Source: Lojkania enalia (taxonomy: Eukaryota; Ascomycota; Dothideomycetes; Pleosporales). Taken from it: DNA of 64,000 bases. The DNA lies in contig ML986603.1 of assembly GCA_010094045.1 (NCBI GenBank), positions 266,559-330,558 on the forward strand. Direction: 5' to 3'. How positions within the stretch are numbered: position 1 is the stretch's first letter; every line of letters begins with the position of its first letter. A program made the translations under genes and the position numbers. Shown here piece by piece: positions 43,851-54,563 of the stretch. The notes below the pieces were generated by a model. It did no database searches and was not told where the DNA came from. It saw nothing but the letters and a program-made list of their open reading frames with translations.

Positions 43851-46577
43851 TTACCTCATAAGCCTACCCCCCTCCCCCTCGTCCTCGCTCTCAGTCTCAT
43901 ACTCCGAACTTTCCTCTTCCGATTCCTCTTCCTCTTCGCTTTCCGTTTCCTCGCTCTCCTCTGCCAACCAGTCATCAAGCGTCTTCTCTTTCCTAGGCGC
44001 GCTTCCACTGCCCAAACCCACCCCATTCAAGCCCCTACTCGGTGAGGTACCCAAATCAACAGGTTTACTACTCGACGCCGCGGCATCCAATCTCTCAGCC
44101 GCGCTGATGCTCTTCGCACCAGCTTCATACGCGCTTGGCGTGCCCTTTTCTTCGCGAAGCCTCGCATCGGGCTCCTCACCCTCCTTGACCCAGGGAGGCA
44201 GGTCCTCGTAGCCCTTTATTCCACCTACGCCTCCTTCATCGCCGATGACTAGGCTTGCACTCCCCAAAATGTAGCCTTTCCGCGTTTCACTAGGACTTGG
44301 TGTTTGCGGTACGGGTTTGGGGGCGAGGAGGATAAGAGAAGCAAGTTGAGTGGATGAGGGCGTGGCGAGTAGAGCTCTGTACACGCGGGCGCGGTCGCGC
44401 AGGTCGTACGAGGTGTCGTAGCGGGTTAGGAGGAGTATGTATTTGTATAGCGCTTCGATCGCGTGCGGTTTCTCTGGCTCTTTATCCATCTCCTCCTCTT
44501 TATGTTGAAAGTGCGGATCCCTAAACCCATCTTCATCTTGAAAGCCTTCTAGTAGCGAGGAAGATTTTTGTTCAGCCGGGATTGTAGGTTCGGGAGGCTG
44601 GTTCGCGTTGAGGTAATGTACGTAGACTTTGGCGGCTAGAAGAACAATTTGCAATTTTGCAGGTTCTGCTTCGTCTGCGAAATTCTTCGCTAAGATGCGG
44701 AGGACGTCGGCAGCAATATTGTTTTCCGGATTTAGCCCGGCGAATTCTCCAACGAGCCAAATTATACTTGCTCGTGCTTGGGGACTGGTTGCTGCATCGA
44801 GGTGCTTTGCTAAGCGGACGACTGTAGTACGATGGTTCTCCGGGTCGCGTTGAATTAGGTGTCGTATCACTTCGAGACTTTCTGCTACTAGGTGTGCATC
44901 TGCGGATCCTATATGGGCGAGAAGTAGCTTTAGGCATCTTGCTGACGTCTTTGGGCTTGTGACGCTACTTTGAGCACACCGACCAATCGCCCTGACGGCC
45001 TCCCTTACTAGGCCGGGATCTAGGCTTCCAGAATGGGAGAAATGACTTAATTCCGCTAGTATCAGGCTTTGCACTCTTGCTGGTGCATGTGGAAATATAA
45101 GAGTTTGTAGCTCGAGTTTCAGACGCCAGATATGCGAAGCGTCCGTTAAGCGTACGAGGAAATGCGAGTAATGTTGTACGAACAGCTCGGGGTATAGTAG
45201 GCATACCTGGACGATGTTGTAGAGCGCAATATGCTGTATATCTGAAGCGGATCTAAGAAGAGATATCATTGGTCCAATAGCCAATGTTAGATATGCCGGA
45301 GGACCTATGTAAAGGTACGTCCGGGCGACGGCAATAACCACAGCAGAGTTGCGGGATTGGAGCAGTGGCTGGCAAGCCTTGAGCAGCAATTCGTGGTCTG
45401 GATCTAATATAGCCACTTCTTCCATCTCTTGATCTTGATCTTGATCCTGTTCTGACTCGGATTCACTATCCGAATCATAGAAACCTTTAGTTGTCTTTTG
45501 TTTCGTAATAGCATTGGTATTAGGAGCCACTTTCTTAACCTTCTTCGTCCGCCGCGGAAAACATTTTCGTGCATATATCATCATTAGCCGTAAAGTTGCC
45601 AATTGCCCCCACTCGTCCATATCGGCTAGCTTATGGATTAGAGAGCGATAATGTGGGTGTATTAGGTCTATCCGATTGGGGCAAATTTCCAGAAAGGCGG
45701 CCACGGCTGCACCTGTGACAAAGTATTGTTTGTCTCCTAGTAACGTCGATAGATAGTCTAGTAATTGCGGCTCCGTGCTCGGGTCTAAGCTGTAGCATTT
45801 TGGTATAGCTAATGCGGCTGCCCTTCTCACATATGGCGACATGTCTCCCACTCCTCGCTTAATTCCTAAGCTCACAATCTGACTTATTACGGGTACGCGT
45901 ATTCCAGACATGACTCGTAGAGCGAGAGCACGCAGCTGAGGGTTCTGGTCTGTGAGGGACTTCTGGATGGTGTTGATAGAGAGGAGAGCGGTGTCCGGCT
46001 CATGTTCAGCATGCTGGAGAAGGTATATGTAGACAAGCTTTTTGACCGAGAGGGATGGAGAGGCAATGTTCTTGATTACGTGGGTGAAGAACGGAAGGGT
46101 CTGGGAGGGAGGTTGTCGGTAGGACATCTACATCGAACGGTCAGTCTCCGCGTGCTTTTGGCAGGGACTGCAGGGTTGTTCGGAGGGCGGTCGGGGGATC
46201 CTCGAGTGACGAGACAGGACCTTACTGTAACGATCCTCCGCAGTCCCTCTAGTACATCGCGCTCAGACCTGCTGTCAAGCAGCTTCTTAAGTTGGGCTGC
46301 GGGCAGGGTCCGCGTCGACGTCTTGCGCGCATAGCTGGCATCGCGTGCGGCCTCTAGGGTAAGGTCGCGGGCTGTGGAGAGAGACCAGTGAGCAAAGGTT
46401 GACGGATGCATAGCGGCCTAAAGACAAACTCCAATTCATAGCTAAGAAACGTATAGAAGGGAGTAGGGGCGAAATCCGCGAATACATGGGCTATGGGCTA
46501 TACTAGAGGAGATGTTGCGAGGAAAACGCAGGCGTACCCGTCTCGATCAGACTCGATATTCGAGAGATCGACTCCAT
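43851..46577 (-). CDS. APL6: AP-3 adaptor complex beta subunit
   Basis: Three exons on the minus strand: 46577-46538 (40 nt), 46371-46226 and 46127-43851, with introns of 166 and 98 nt, encode 820 residues. The start 'MESISRISSLIET' and 'LKKLLDSRSERDVLEGLRR' are the AP-3 beta N-terminus. The adaptin armadillo repeats follow: 'ALRVMSGIRVPVISQIVSLG', 'SPYVRRAAALAIPKCY' and 'DEWGQLATLRLMMIYARKCF'. After the trunk comes a Ser/Glu-rich acidic tail. AP-3 carries cargo such as alkaline phosphatase and Vam3 from Golgi/endosome to the vacuole. The ATG at 46411 sits in the first intron and was rejected because the spliced start restores the conserved 'SLIETARDLTLEAARDAS'. The gene is divergent, with 289 bp between starts, from the next gene. 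Confidence 0.94.
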
Positions 46578-46866
46578 GGCTGGCCAGTGGACTGGCTTCG
46601 CGGGGCTTCCGCTGCACGCTGGGCACCAGCGCGGTCGATATGCAGGATCCGGGCAGCAAGGGCTGGGTGGTGTTGACTTTGCAGCATGCGGGCGCGCAGC
46701 GGAGGTTTCCAAGCTCGAGTGGGGGAGGGGAACATCCGTCACTTCTCCACCTACCTGTCCACCATTGGAACCCACATCGCGGCCTTACTTGTTACGTACA
46801 ACTGCTGGCGGACGACCGGCATTAACGGTATGCAACGAGAGACATCGTTCCGTAAAAGCCTAGAAT
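46578..46866. promoter_or_regulatory. Shared divergent promoter AP-3 beta / unknown gene
   Basis: 289 bases between two divergent ATGs. It probably holds both core promoters. No site was recognised. Confidence 0.5.
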
Positions 46867-47619
46867 ATGGCCCTCAAGCCCGTAGTCCTTGAGCGGCTTG
46901 CACTTCCGCAGCTCCTTGGCTGGCTTCTGGCTACACAATCAAGCACAACCCCCACGACACTCATTGTCTGCTCCAGCCGGGAAGACTTCCTACAGGGCCT
47001 TCTATATGCCCTCCAGCACCAGGATGACCAGGCATCCGACACCCTAAAGCAATGGATCACGCCTACGCTGCACAACCTCTTCACGGCGCGACACGTCAAA
47101 CTCGCCTTCTGCACTTCTGTGCAGATGCTGCTAGCCTATCTGACGGCATATGGTGGAGTCAACACTAGTACTGATATTGGCGAAGGGAGGCAAGACGAAA
47201 GGCTCGTTCTGGTTAATCCGCTTGCATTGCACGCATCGACTCCGTCGTTTTCCGCTCAAGGATTGTCGAGAACATTTGCTGCGGCTAACGAGACTGCGCT
47301 AAGAGTGAAAGCGAAGCTCTTGGTGGTGGAATGTCCTGGGACGCAAAGGGAGATCCATCACGACGACGACGATGTGGGAACAGGTGGCGCAACAGAAGAC
47401 GAAGAAGAGAGAAGCGAGGTCCTAATTGAGAAAGAAGACCCATGGGAGCAAGAGGTGCCTATCCTGAATATTTCAAGTAGAAGATGGGGATCTGGAAGCG
47501 GTGAGCGGGCTTGGGCTGGGCGGACAATCAAGGTGAAGAGGGTAGTTGGGCGATGGGCTTGCTTTGACAGGATCGATGCCCATCTGCGGATTGGAGTAAG
47601 CATAGCGAACTGCAGTTAG
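46867..47619 (+). CDS. Uncharacterised protein, 250 aa
   Basis: A single exon from ATG 46867 to the TAG at 47617-47619. I do not recognise the family with certainty. The first 130 residues alternate hydrophobic strands and helices ('TTLIVCSSREDFLQGLLYAL', 'LLVVECPG') in an alpha/beta pattern, which resembles a RecA/ATPase-like fold lacking a clear Walker A motif. An acidic insert (Asp4 and Glu-rich) at about residues 160-190 is followed by 'DPWEQEVPILNISSRRWG' and a basic 'IKVKRVVGRW' end. The layout recalls small fungal accessory subunits such as Elp6 or Rad51-paralogue-type proteins, but that is only an impression. Codon use resembles its neighbours. The gene shares a short divergent promoter with AP-3 beta and converges on RhoGDI. 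Confidence 0.7.
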   Translation: MALKPVVLERLALPQLLGWLLATQSSTTPTTLIVCSSREDFLQGLLYALQHQDDQASDTLKQWITPTLHNLFTARHVKLAFCTSVQMLLAYLTAYGGVNTSTDIGEGRQDERLVLVNPLALHASTPSFSAQGLSRTFAAANETALRVKAKLLVVECPGTQREIHHDDDDVGTGGATEDEEERSEVLIEKEDPWEQEVPILNISSRRWGSGSGERAWAGRTIKVKRVVGRWACFDRIDAHLRIGVSIANCS

Positions 47620-47892
47620 TTGGAAGTGGGCCCTATCAAATCAGGAACAGCACAGTTGCAGCTAGGGAACAAGCCACAGCATTTGGTCAAATAGGGTACA
47701 CGCAATTGCTACTGTTATTAGAGACCACCTAAAAGTCCGTTGAATCGTTGGCATCGTCAGCCATGAACTCATCATTTTTAGTCCTTCCCATATCCTCATA
47801 CATGCCCTTTGTCGATCGGAACACGATTTGCTCCTGCTTACCCCCATGTTCTGGTCCCTAAACTACAGACGGAAACATGATAAAACCCCAGC

Positions 47893-48697
47893 TCACCAGT
47901 CCTTCTTGACTTCGAATGTCCACTCGAACTCCAGATATACTTTTCCGTCGTCGTCAATGAACCTGGAATTGGCCTTGTACTTGCCGCGAGCAAGCATGCC
48001 AGACGGTGCTGTGTCGGGCTCGACTGTGTAGGCACTCAGCATTCCCAGCCAACCATTGAGGTTGCTGCTATAACTCACACTTCTTTTCGTAGAATGGCTT
48101 CTCTTCGGTGCTAGGGCTATAGGAACCCTGTGACAGCTGGTTAGATAATGTCCAAAGCGCTTGCTCTCGGTTGGACTCACAATCATCTCCTGGGACTTGG
48201 ATGAGAGGGGCCCACGTTTGACAACTTGAACATATTTCAGGCCCGCCAGGACGTTGTGTTGAACCTTGAAGGTTACCTTCATGCGGTACTGGGCGCCTTC
48301 CTTGATGGTAAAGGGCTTCTGGGCGAGAGTTTCCACCGCCTTAGGGTCCTTTAGATCAATGATTATGTCCGGTCGCCCTTCGACTTCAAGACCGAGCGAT
48401 TGGATGATGCATTCGCGGGGATCGTTAGGGTCAGAGATGTCCTTCCCGACGCCGAGGCCAAGGGACTCCTTCCACTTGCGGAGAGACTCGTCGTTTGCGT
48501 CTGTAGTACCAAAAAGTTAGCTGTAGATACGGGACGGAATGGCAGCCACGGGATGCGTTGAGCATGCCAAAGCTCAAGCCGAGCTGAGTGCAGCACGTAC
48601 CGAGCTGGTGATACTCGTTCATTGACTTCTTCTCACCGACCTTGAAGCCGGCTGTGGTCTCGGGCGCAAGCTCATCCTCGTGTTGTTCGCTAGGCAT
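47893..48697 (-). CDS. RDI1: Rho GDP-dissociation inhibitor
   Basis: Four exons on the minus strand: 48697-48601, 48500-48181, 48127-48079 and 48023-47893, with introns of 100, 53 and 55 nt, give 198 residues. Features of RhoGDI are the N-terminal regulatory arm with 'DESLRKWKESLGL', the immunoglobulin-like fold with 'IKEGAQYRMKVTFKVQHN', 'GLKYVQVVKR', 'PFYEKK', 'APSGMLARGKYKANSRFIDD' and the terminal 'FEWTFEVKKDW'. It extracts prenylated Rho GTPases from membranes and keeps them GDP-bound in the cytosol; Rho4, encoded 42 kb away, is a possible client. Exon 3 is only 49 nt. Splice joins restore conserved residues at each junction, so the model is firm. Confidence 0.96.
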
Positions 48698-50063
48698 GAT
48701 TGCAATGCAAGTTTCAAAGAGCTGCGCTGATGTTCGATGTGGGCTTGGAGGATTGGAGGATTGTGGGGAGAACGGTTGTGTGTGTGCGTGTGCGTGTGCC
48801 TGCGGAGGGGGGGTAGATGAGCCAGACCCCTGGCTTGAGCCTCCAGGGCGCGGGGCACTCATTCACCGCCACTGTTGGCACGAAGCCCTGTGATTGGCAC
48901 ATGGTGAAACGGCTACTGTTAGAGGGCAACTCGCCTTTGGTGCGGTAGCTGTCTTTTCAGCTATCGCCTCCCGTCACCTAAAAGTCGAAGCTTGCTGGCA
49001 GCATACTCAGACCCACGGTGCGACGACGACCAGCTCGACATTGCTGCCCACCGCTTAGCAAACGGCTCGGAGTGGAGCTACAGAACCCACAGGTTTGTTT
49101 CCTCGACGAATGCAATAACGGACAATGATCTGGCCAGACACTCCATTGTTCGCCGTCTGCCTACGTTTCTGACGCTGGTCTGCCTCGATGGGTGCTCCTG
49201 TGCCTTATAGAGCATTTCGATAATGGCATAGGAGAGTCCGGGGCGCAAGCTCTAGCGTCGCGGGTCCGGCGAATATCAGCCGAGCGGTCCAGGCACAGAA
49301 CAGACAGAGATGCCGCAGGCACACTGTAGCGCATCTCCACGACAGTGACGAACGCTTCCGGGATCGGGACGGCTGGCGTTGATGCCATGGAGAGTTCGCA
49401 AAGCGTTCTGCACCCTCGTTCTCCCAAAGCTAGTGGTCGCGTTCGTGCTCACCAGAGCGTGACTTTTCGCGCTGGCGCTAGGCCTCGTTCGAACGGCCAA
49501 CAGCAAACAGCGAACAGCCCTCTGGCCTGCACTGTGCTGGCACTGTCGATGCGCCCAATGAGCGCCCGTCGCAATCCATGCAGGCCCCCAAAAAGGAAAC
49601 CAGCAATTTTTTTGCGTGCCCAGGTGCTGAGTTGATCTGGGGAAGAGGCTGGTTGGCCGATCCATCCAGCCACCGAGGAGCAGCCGTGACAGGGGCATCC
49701 CTCCGAAATCCGCGTCGAGTCGCTCGCAGCTCCAGTCTGTCTTCTCCCTCGCTTCAGACGGCGCTGACACCCCTCTCTCTCTCTCATCTCGAACACCATT
49801 ATCAAGCTGCGCGCCGCATCGCGAGTCGCCGCCACCTGCGTCGCAGAGTAGCTGTCACTTCACTGTGTCCTACAGCTGCTGCCGTGCCGCGCGAGCCGGG
49901 AGGAGAGTTGTCGCCGACCTCGCGCGTAGAGCCACGTCCATCGTTCTTCCGTCGTCCCGTTATCCAGTCGCCTAGTCGTCCATCCGCACCCCCCTCCCAA
50001 GTCGCGCTGTGCGCCTCCGCAAATATACGTATTCGATCATAGTAATATTCTTGCGCATCCAAA
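48698..50063. promoter_or_regulatory. Divergent region RDI1 / Bqt4-like
   Basis: About 1.37 kb between divergent genes. A GT-rich run lies near 48776-48800 and a CT run near 49770-49785, the latter in the likely leader of the Bqt4-like gene. Overlapping ORFs between 49160 and 49840 on both strands have no family match. No gene was seen. Confidence 0.5.
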
Positions 50064-51571
50064 ATGGTCGCCAAGCGATCGCTGCCCGAGCGGCGCAATC
50101 CTCTCACCGAGCCTGACAATTCTCCAAGCCGTATGTAGCATATGCAGCGCTTCGCCATCATCGCGCCTCCGCTAACCCCCAGCGCAGACGAGATACTTGT
50201 AGAGAGACGGCGATTGGGTCAGACCAACCTAGCCGTCCGGCCTGGAATGGTCGGTGTGACGAGCGCGTCCAAGCCGGAAAATATGGGAACCTTCGACTAC
50301 GCCCACCTACGAGTGCCTTTGCCCAAAGATCTTAGCGGTTCGGGCATCTTCACCCTGAAGAATGCTACTACTTATCCGGAATCGTATTTTCTGATGGTAT
50401 GCAAATATATTTCGCAAAGGTCACAACGAGGCAATGGGTGGCCTAACTAATAGTTCGGCAGAGACGGAGCAGTGACGGGTATATCAGCGCGACTGGAATG
50501 TTCAAAGCGTCGTTCCCATGGGCGTCTGCGTCAGAGGAAGAGTCCGAGCGCAAATACCACAAGACTTTTCCATCGGCGGGGCCTGATGAGGTCGCGGGTA
50601 GTGTTTGGGTTGCACCAGAAGAGGGTGAGTGCACTTTTCACCGTGCAACTCAGCGCTCTTGAAAGTCTGTAACTGACCTGAAATGGCTGTAGCCATCCAA
50701 TTGTCTGACGAATACGGCGTGCGCCCGTGGGTGGAAGCCCTACTGGATCCTACCCCTATAGAAAAGGGCACGAAGGACCGCCACACCACTCACATACAAA
50801 TGCCTCCAAGATTCGACATTCACAAAGCTACGCCTCCCGTTATTCTACCACCTAGTTCCGCGCTCCGTCCCACTCGAGCAAGGTCCACGCGCTCCGCTTC
50901 TCCAAGCAAAATCGCAACACCAAGCAGAAAAATGGCGAGTCCACGCAAATCGCGCACTACAAGGAGTACCCCCAAGCCGGAAGCGTCCAAGATGGAGGAG
51001 GTTGTTGAGACTGCTAAAACGGCGACAGCAACTAGCGCGCTCCAGAACGTCATCGAGAATGGCACCACGGCCTCGGAATCGGTTGCATCCGAATCTGTCA
51101 ATGGGGAGGTGAAGGAACCTGAGTCTGTACGGATTGAGGTCCAAGAAACAGTCGAGCAAAGCGGTGAGCTGGAGACTACTACTACGAGCGTCAAGATTGA
51201 TGTTCCGGCCGACCATCCAGAACTTCCTACCCCTGAGGACCCGACCAAGATGATTGAGGAGGCAAAGAAGATGGTGGACGAAGCGAAGAAGCTCGAAGGC
51301 GGGGCTGTCCAGAGCGCAAAGTCATCCAAGCGCAAGGTGGAAGAACTCTCGAAAGATGAGGAGCCTGAGGCAGCAGAGGCGGAAGAACGACCGGCCAAGC
51401 AGGCAAAGGTCGCATACACCACCGAGCAGAAGTTGACAAAGGAGAAGGTGACAAGGAGGGCACTTGTGGGTCTCGGAGTAATGGCGGCAATCGGGTACGT
51501 GCATTCGAGCCCTCTTGGCAATAGCGCACGACTAACATTTCTGTAGGACAGCTTTCCAGTACTTCTCATGA
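50064..51571 (+). CDS. Bqt4-like APSES/KilA-N inner nuclear membrane protein
   Basis: Five exons: 50064-50130, 50188-50396, 50462-50624, 50693-51494 and 51547-51571, with introns of 57, 65, 68 and 52 nt, give 421 residues. Residues 20-170 form a KilA-N/APSES-like domain: '[11 protein letters not shown]', '[14 protein letters not shown]', '[20 protein letters not shown]' and '[12 protein letters not shown]'. A basic, Ser/Pro-rich region and an acidic Glu-rich region follow. The last exon adds seven residues and completes one C-terminal hydrophobic segment ('[18 protein letters not shown]'). This tail-anchored layout matches S. pombe Bqt4, which tethers telomeres and chromatin at the inner nuclear membrane, rather than soluble APSES transcription factors such as StuA. 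Exact role here is inferred. Confidence 0.87.
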
Positions 51572-52217
51572 GTAGCGCAGCTCATTGTTTGCATCTTACG
51601 TGCCGATCTCTTCTATTACGGCCTTAAGTGGACAGCGTTATTTGATGTTTTGGATACAACTTTCTTCCGCTTTATCCCCGTTTCTCTATGCAGATACCAC
51701 CACCCATTTCTCATTTTTCAATCCCATATACGTGCGCAAGGGCGCATGGGTGTGGTTTCCGAGTTACCCATTCCCGTCCATTTCAGATTGCTGTAGGCGT
51801 TCAAAGACTGCACCGTGTTTTTTTTTTTTTTTTTTTTCTTCCCATACACGCACCTTACACGCTCTCTACAGACAGACGGATCAGAGAGATCCGGGACACG
51901 ACGAGTAGATATTTTAATCCATTTCTCCCCTTCATCTTCGTTCAATACCACACCACGACCGCCAGATCTCCAGTTACCTAGCCGAAAAGATCTGTGGGTG
52001 GAGTCGGGGACGATATCAGGTAGTGAAAGGTCCAATGAAGAGCGTTGAAACGCTCGAAAATTCAACTGCATGATATCAGATGCTCAGACATTCAGGCACG
52101 GGTTATAACAGGCTGCGTCGTAAGATGCCATCTTGGCTACTCAACGCTTTTCGAAGTCACGCCGGCGAATACCAAGAACCTTGTCCCATCGCAGACCCAC
52201 TTCAACCAGCATAGTCC
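51572..52217. other. Convergent spacer with T20 tract
   Basis: About 650 bases between two convergent stops. A run of 20 T occupies 51818-51837. No gene was seen. Confidence 0.55.
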
Positions 52218-54563
52218 TTACCTGCCCCCATTAGCCAGCCTCCCCACCTCTCTCACGGCCTCCTCAAAATCATCAAAAGCCTGAATCGGCAACCTCGCTC
52301 TCCGCAATATCTCTTGCCCGCGCTCCTCATTTGTGCCGCGCAGCCTCACAACGACCGGCTTGTCAACACCAGCGTCCTGAAACGCGAGAAGTATGCCCTC
52401 GGCGATCATGTCGCAGAGCGTCAGACCGCCGAAGATATTCACAAAGATGACAGCGACACGCGGGTCGGAGAGAAGCAGTTGGAAAGATGTGGCGATTGTG
52501 CGCGCGGTGGCTTTGCCGCCTGTGTCGAGGAAATTAGCGGCGGAGGCGGGGTTAGAGTTGGAGGAGAACCGGGCGTAGAGCACGTCCGTGGTGTTCATGG
52601 CTAGGCCGGCGCCGTTTACGAGCGTGCCTATTAAGTTTGTAGGCGAGGACTGGAGAGAGACAGCAGGATTCTGTGTCGAGGCAAAGGCAGTGTCAGTGGA
52701 TAGGATGGGGGTGGCCAGCGGGATGTATACGATGCCTGATTTCTCGGCTTCGAGTTCGATGGCCGGGACGCTGGATGTGTCGCGCAGGGCATGTAGGTCC
52801 GAGTGGCGGGCGCAGGATTTGTAGGCCGCATCGTCGAAGAATAAATATGGATCATGGACTCTGATGGAGTCATCACCTGGGGGTAGCGAGAGGGATACGG
52901 TGATGGTTATGGCTTCTTTGGAGCGGTAGAGGGTCCAGAGGCTGTGGATGAGTTCGACGGTTTCAGCTTTAGCTTTTGGGGGTGAAGAGTCAAGTTGGAG
53001 GCATGAGATTGCGGATTGGATTTCTGCGTGGGAGGGCCCGGTGCGGTAGTCGAAGGGGAATCTCCGGACGCGGTGGGGGAGTTGAGTTGGAGATGTGATG
53101 GGTGCCGCGATGATGCAGGGTGAGCGGGCAGAGCGGGCAACGGTTATGCCCAGGAAGTGAGAGGATAAAGGGGAAGAAGGAGAGGAGTCAATGTGGATGT
53201 TGGAGGAGTTTAGAAGAGTCAAGGATTGTTCGACTGTTAGATGGAGGGAGCGCCTTTGTGAAGGGCTTTGAGATGCGGGTGGAAATGGCTGGGAACGGTT
53301 TAGATGGCGAGATGTGTGATATGAGCGGTGCTGTTGGGCTTGGGCGGCTAATTGCTCCTCACAAAAAGTTAGATAGGTGGATTTCTGGTCAATTGATAGA
53401 CATACGATCTTCTTGACATTTCTGCCAGATTTGGCAAGACTGTCTTTCATGACACTCCCGAACTTTGCAGGATGATCCACCATTGTGACGCCCGCATTCT
53501 CGAGAGCCTTGTATTTTGACTCTGCAGTGCCTTCTCCGAGACCTACCCACGCTCCAGCATGACCCATAATTCTTCCTGGTGGCGCTTGAAAGCCGCCTAT
53601 TAATCCAGCTATTGGTCTATAACTTATTAGAACCGCTTATAGGGCGTACAATAACCAAGGAAGCTTACTTTGGATCCCTTACTCGTTTCCTATAATCCCT
53701 TATCCAATCAGCTGCCTCTTCCTCAGCAGTACCACCAAGCTCTCCAACAATGATAATGGCCTCAGTATCATCATCGTGCTCAAAGACCTTTAAAGCATCT
53801 ACAAAGTTTGTACCAGTGATCACATCACCACCCATTCCAATGCACAAGCTCTGTCCTAATCCAGCTCTTGTCAAAGACCCCACCGTCTCATAGGAAAGAG
53901 TTCCCGACTTCGCGATGATGCCGATATGTCCAGGGGAAAAGCAGGGGAGAGGTTGAAACCCGATCCTACATCGTCCAATCACCGAGATGATTCCCGGAGC
54001 ATTTGCACCGACCAGTCGAGATTTTGATTGGGCTGTTAGCATCGAGTGTATCTGCCCTCGGCATTAATACTAGAGTCATGTGACGGGCTAATGGGATGGA
54101 TCCATCTTACCCTCATTATCTCATGAAGAGGAATATGTTCTGCGACGGCTACAATTAGTGGCACCTCTGCTTCGAGCGCTTCCTCAATGGCCGCTGCCGC
54201 TTGATGTGCAGCAACATAGATGCCAGTAGCATCCGGCTTCAGTTGTTCCATAGCCGCCCTGACCGATGGGAATACAGGGAGTCCGAGATGTTCTCCTGAT
54301 CCTCCTGGTTTCACGCCTCCTACGATTTGGGTGCCCCATTCGATTGACTCCTTTGCATTGGCGGTTGCTTGTTTGCCAGTGAAGCCTTGGAAAATGACGC
54401 GAGTGGCTCCCCCAATTCTTAGGTTATGAATTGTGTCGTCGTAGCCGTTACATCGTGATGAAGATGAGAAGAGGGCAAATGAGGTTCGAGAGCCACAAGT
54501 GTTGAATTTAGAACTGGGCAGAAACTTCTTGCCTTGACAACAACAAGAACGGCGGAAAGGCAT
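52218..54563 (-). CDS. Fused alpha-beta succinyl-CoA-ligase-like protein
   Basis: Exons on the minus strand: 54563-54111, 54051-53669, 53616-53406 and about 53357-52218, with introns of 59, 52 and about 48 nt, give about 728 residues. Residues 1-45 are a Ser/Arg/Cys-rich mitochondrial-type presequence. Residues 45-349 are a complete alpha subunit: CoA-binding 'VIFQGFTGKQATANAKESIE', 'HIPLHEIMR' and the phospho-His loop 'RIMGHAGAW' with H298. Residues 350-728 are beta-like: an N-terminal 'SLHLTVEQSLTLLNSS' strip, then the second half of ATP-grasp and the CoA-ligase domain with 'GTLVNGAGLAMNTTDVL', 'ANFLDTGGKA' and 'FVNIFGGLTLCDMIAEGI'. About 100 residues of the ATP-grasp N-lobe are missing and 'EVNP' is replaced. 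The longer GTG-initiated frame was rejected. The last intron has no stop, so its retention would stay in frame. Confidence 0.82.

Noticed and set aside
46409..46411. ATG at 46411 as start of AP-3 beta
   Set aside because: A spliced upstream exon restores the conserved N-terminus 'MESISRISSLIETA'; 46411 falls in the intron.
5559..48697. A Rho-signalling gene cluster (RHO4 and RDI1)
   Set aside because: The genes are 42 kb apart with many unrelated genes between; co-occurrence in the window is not evidence of clustering.
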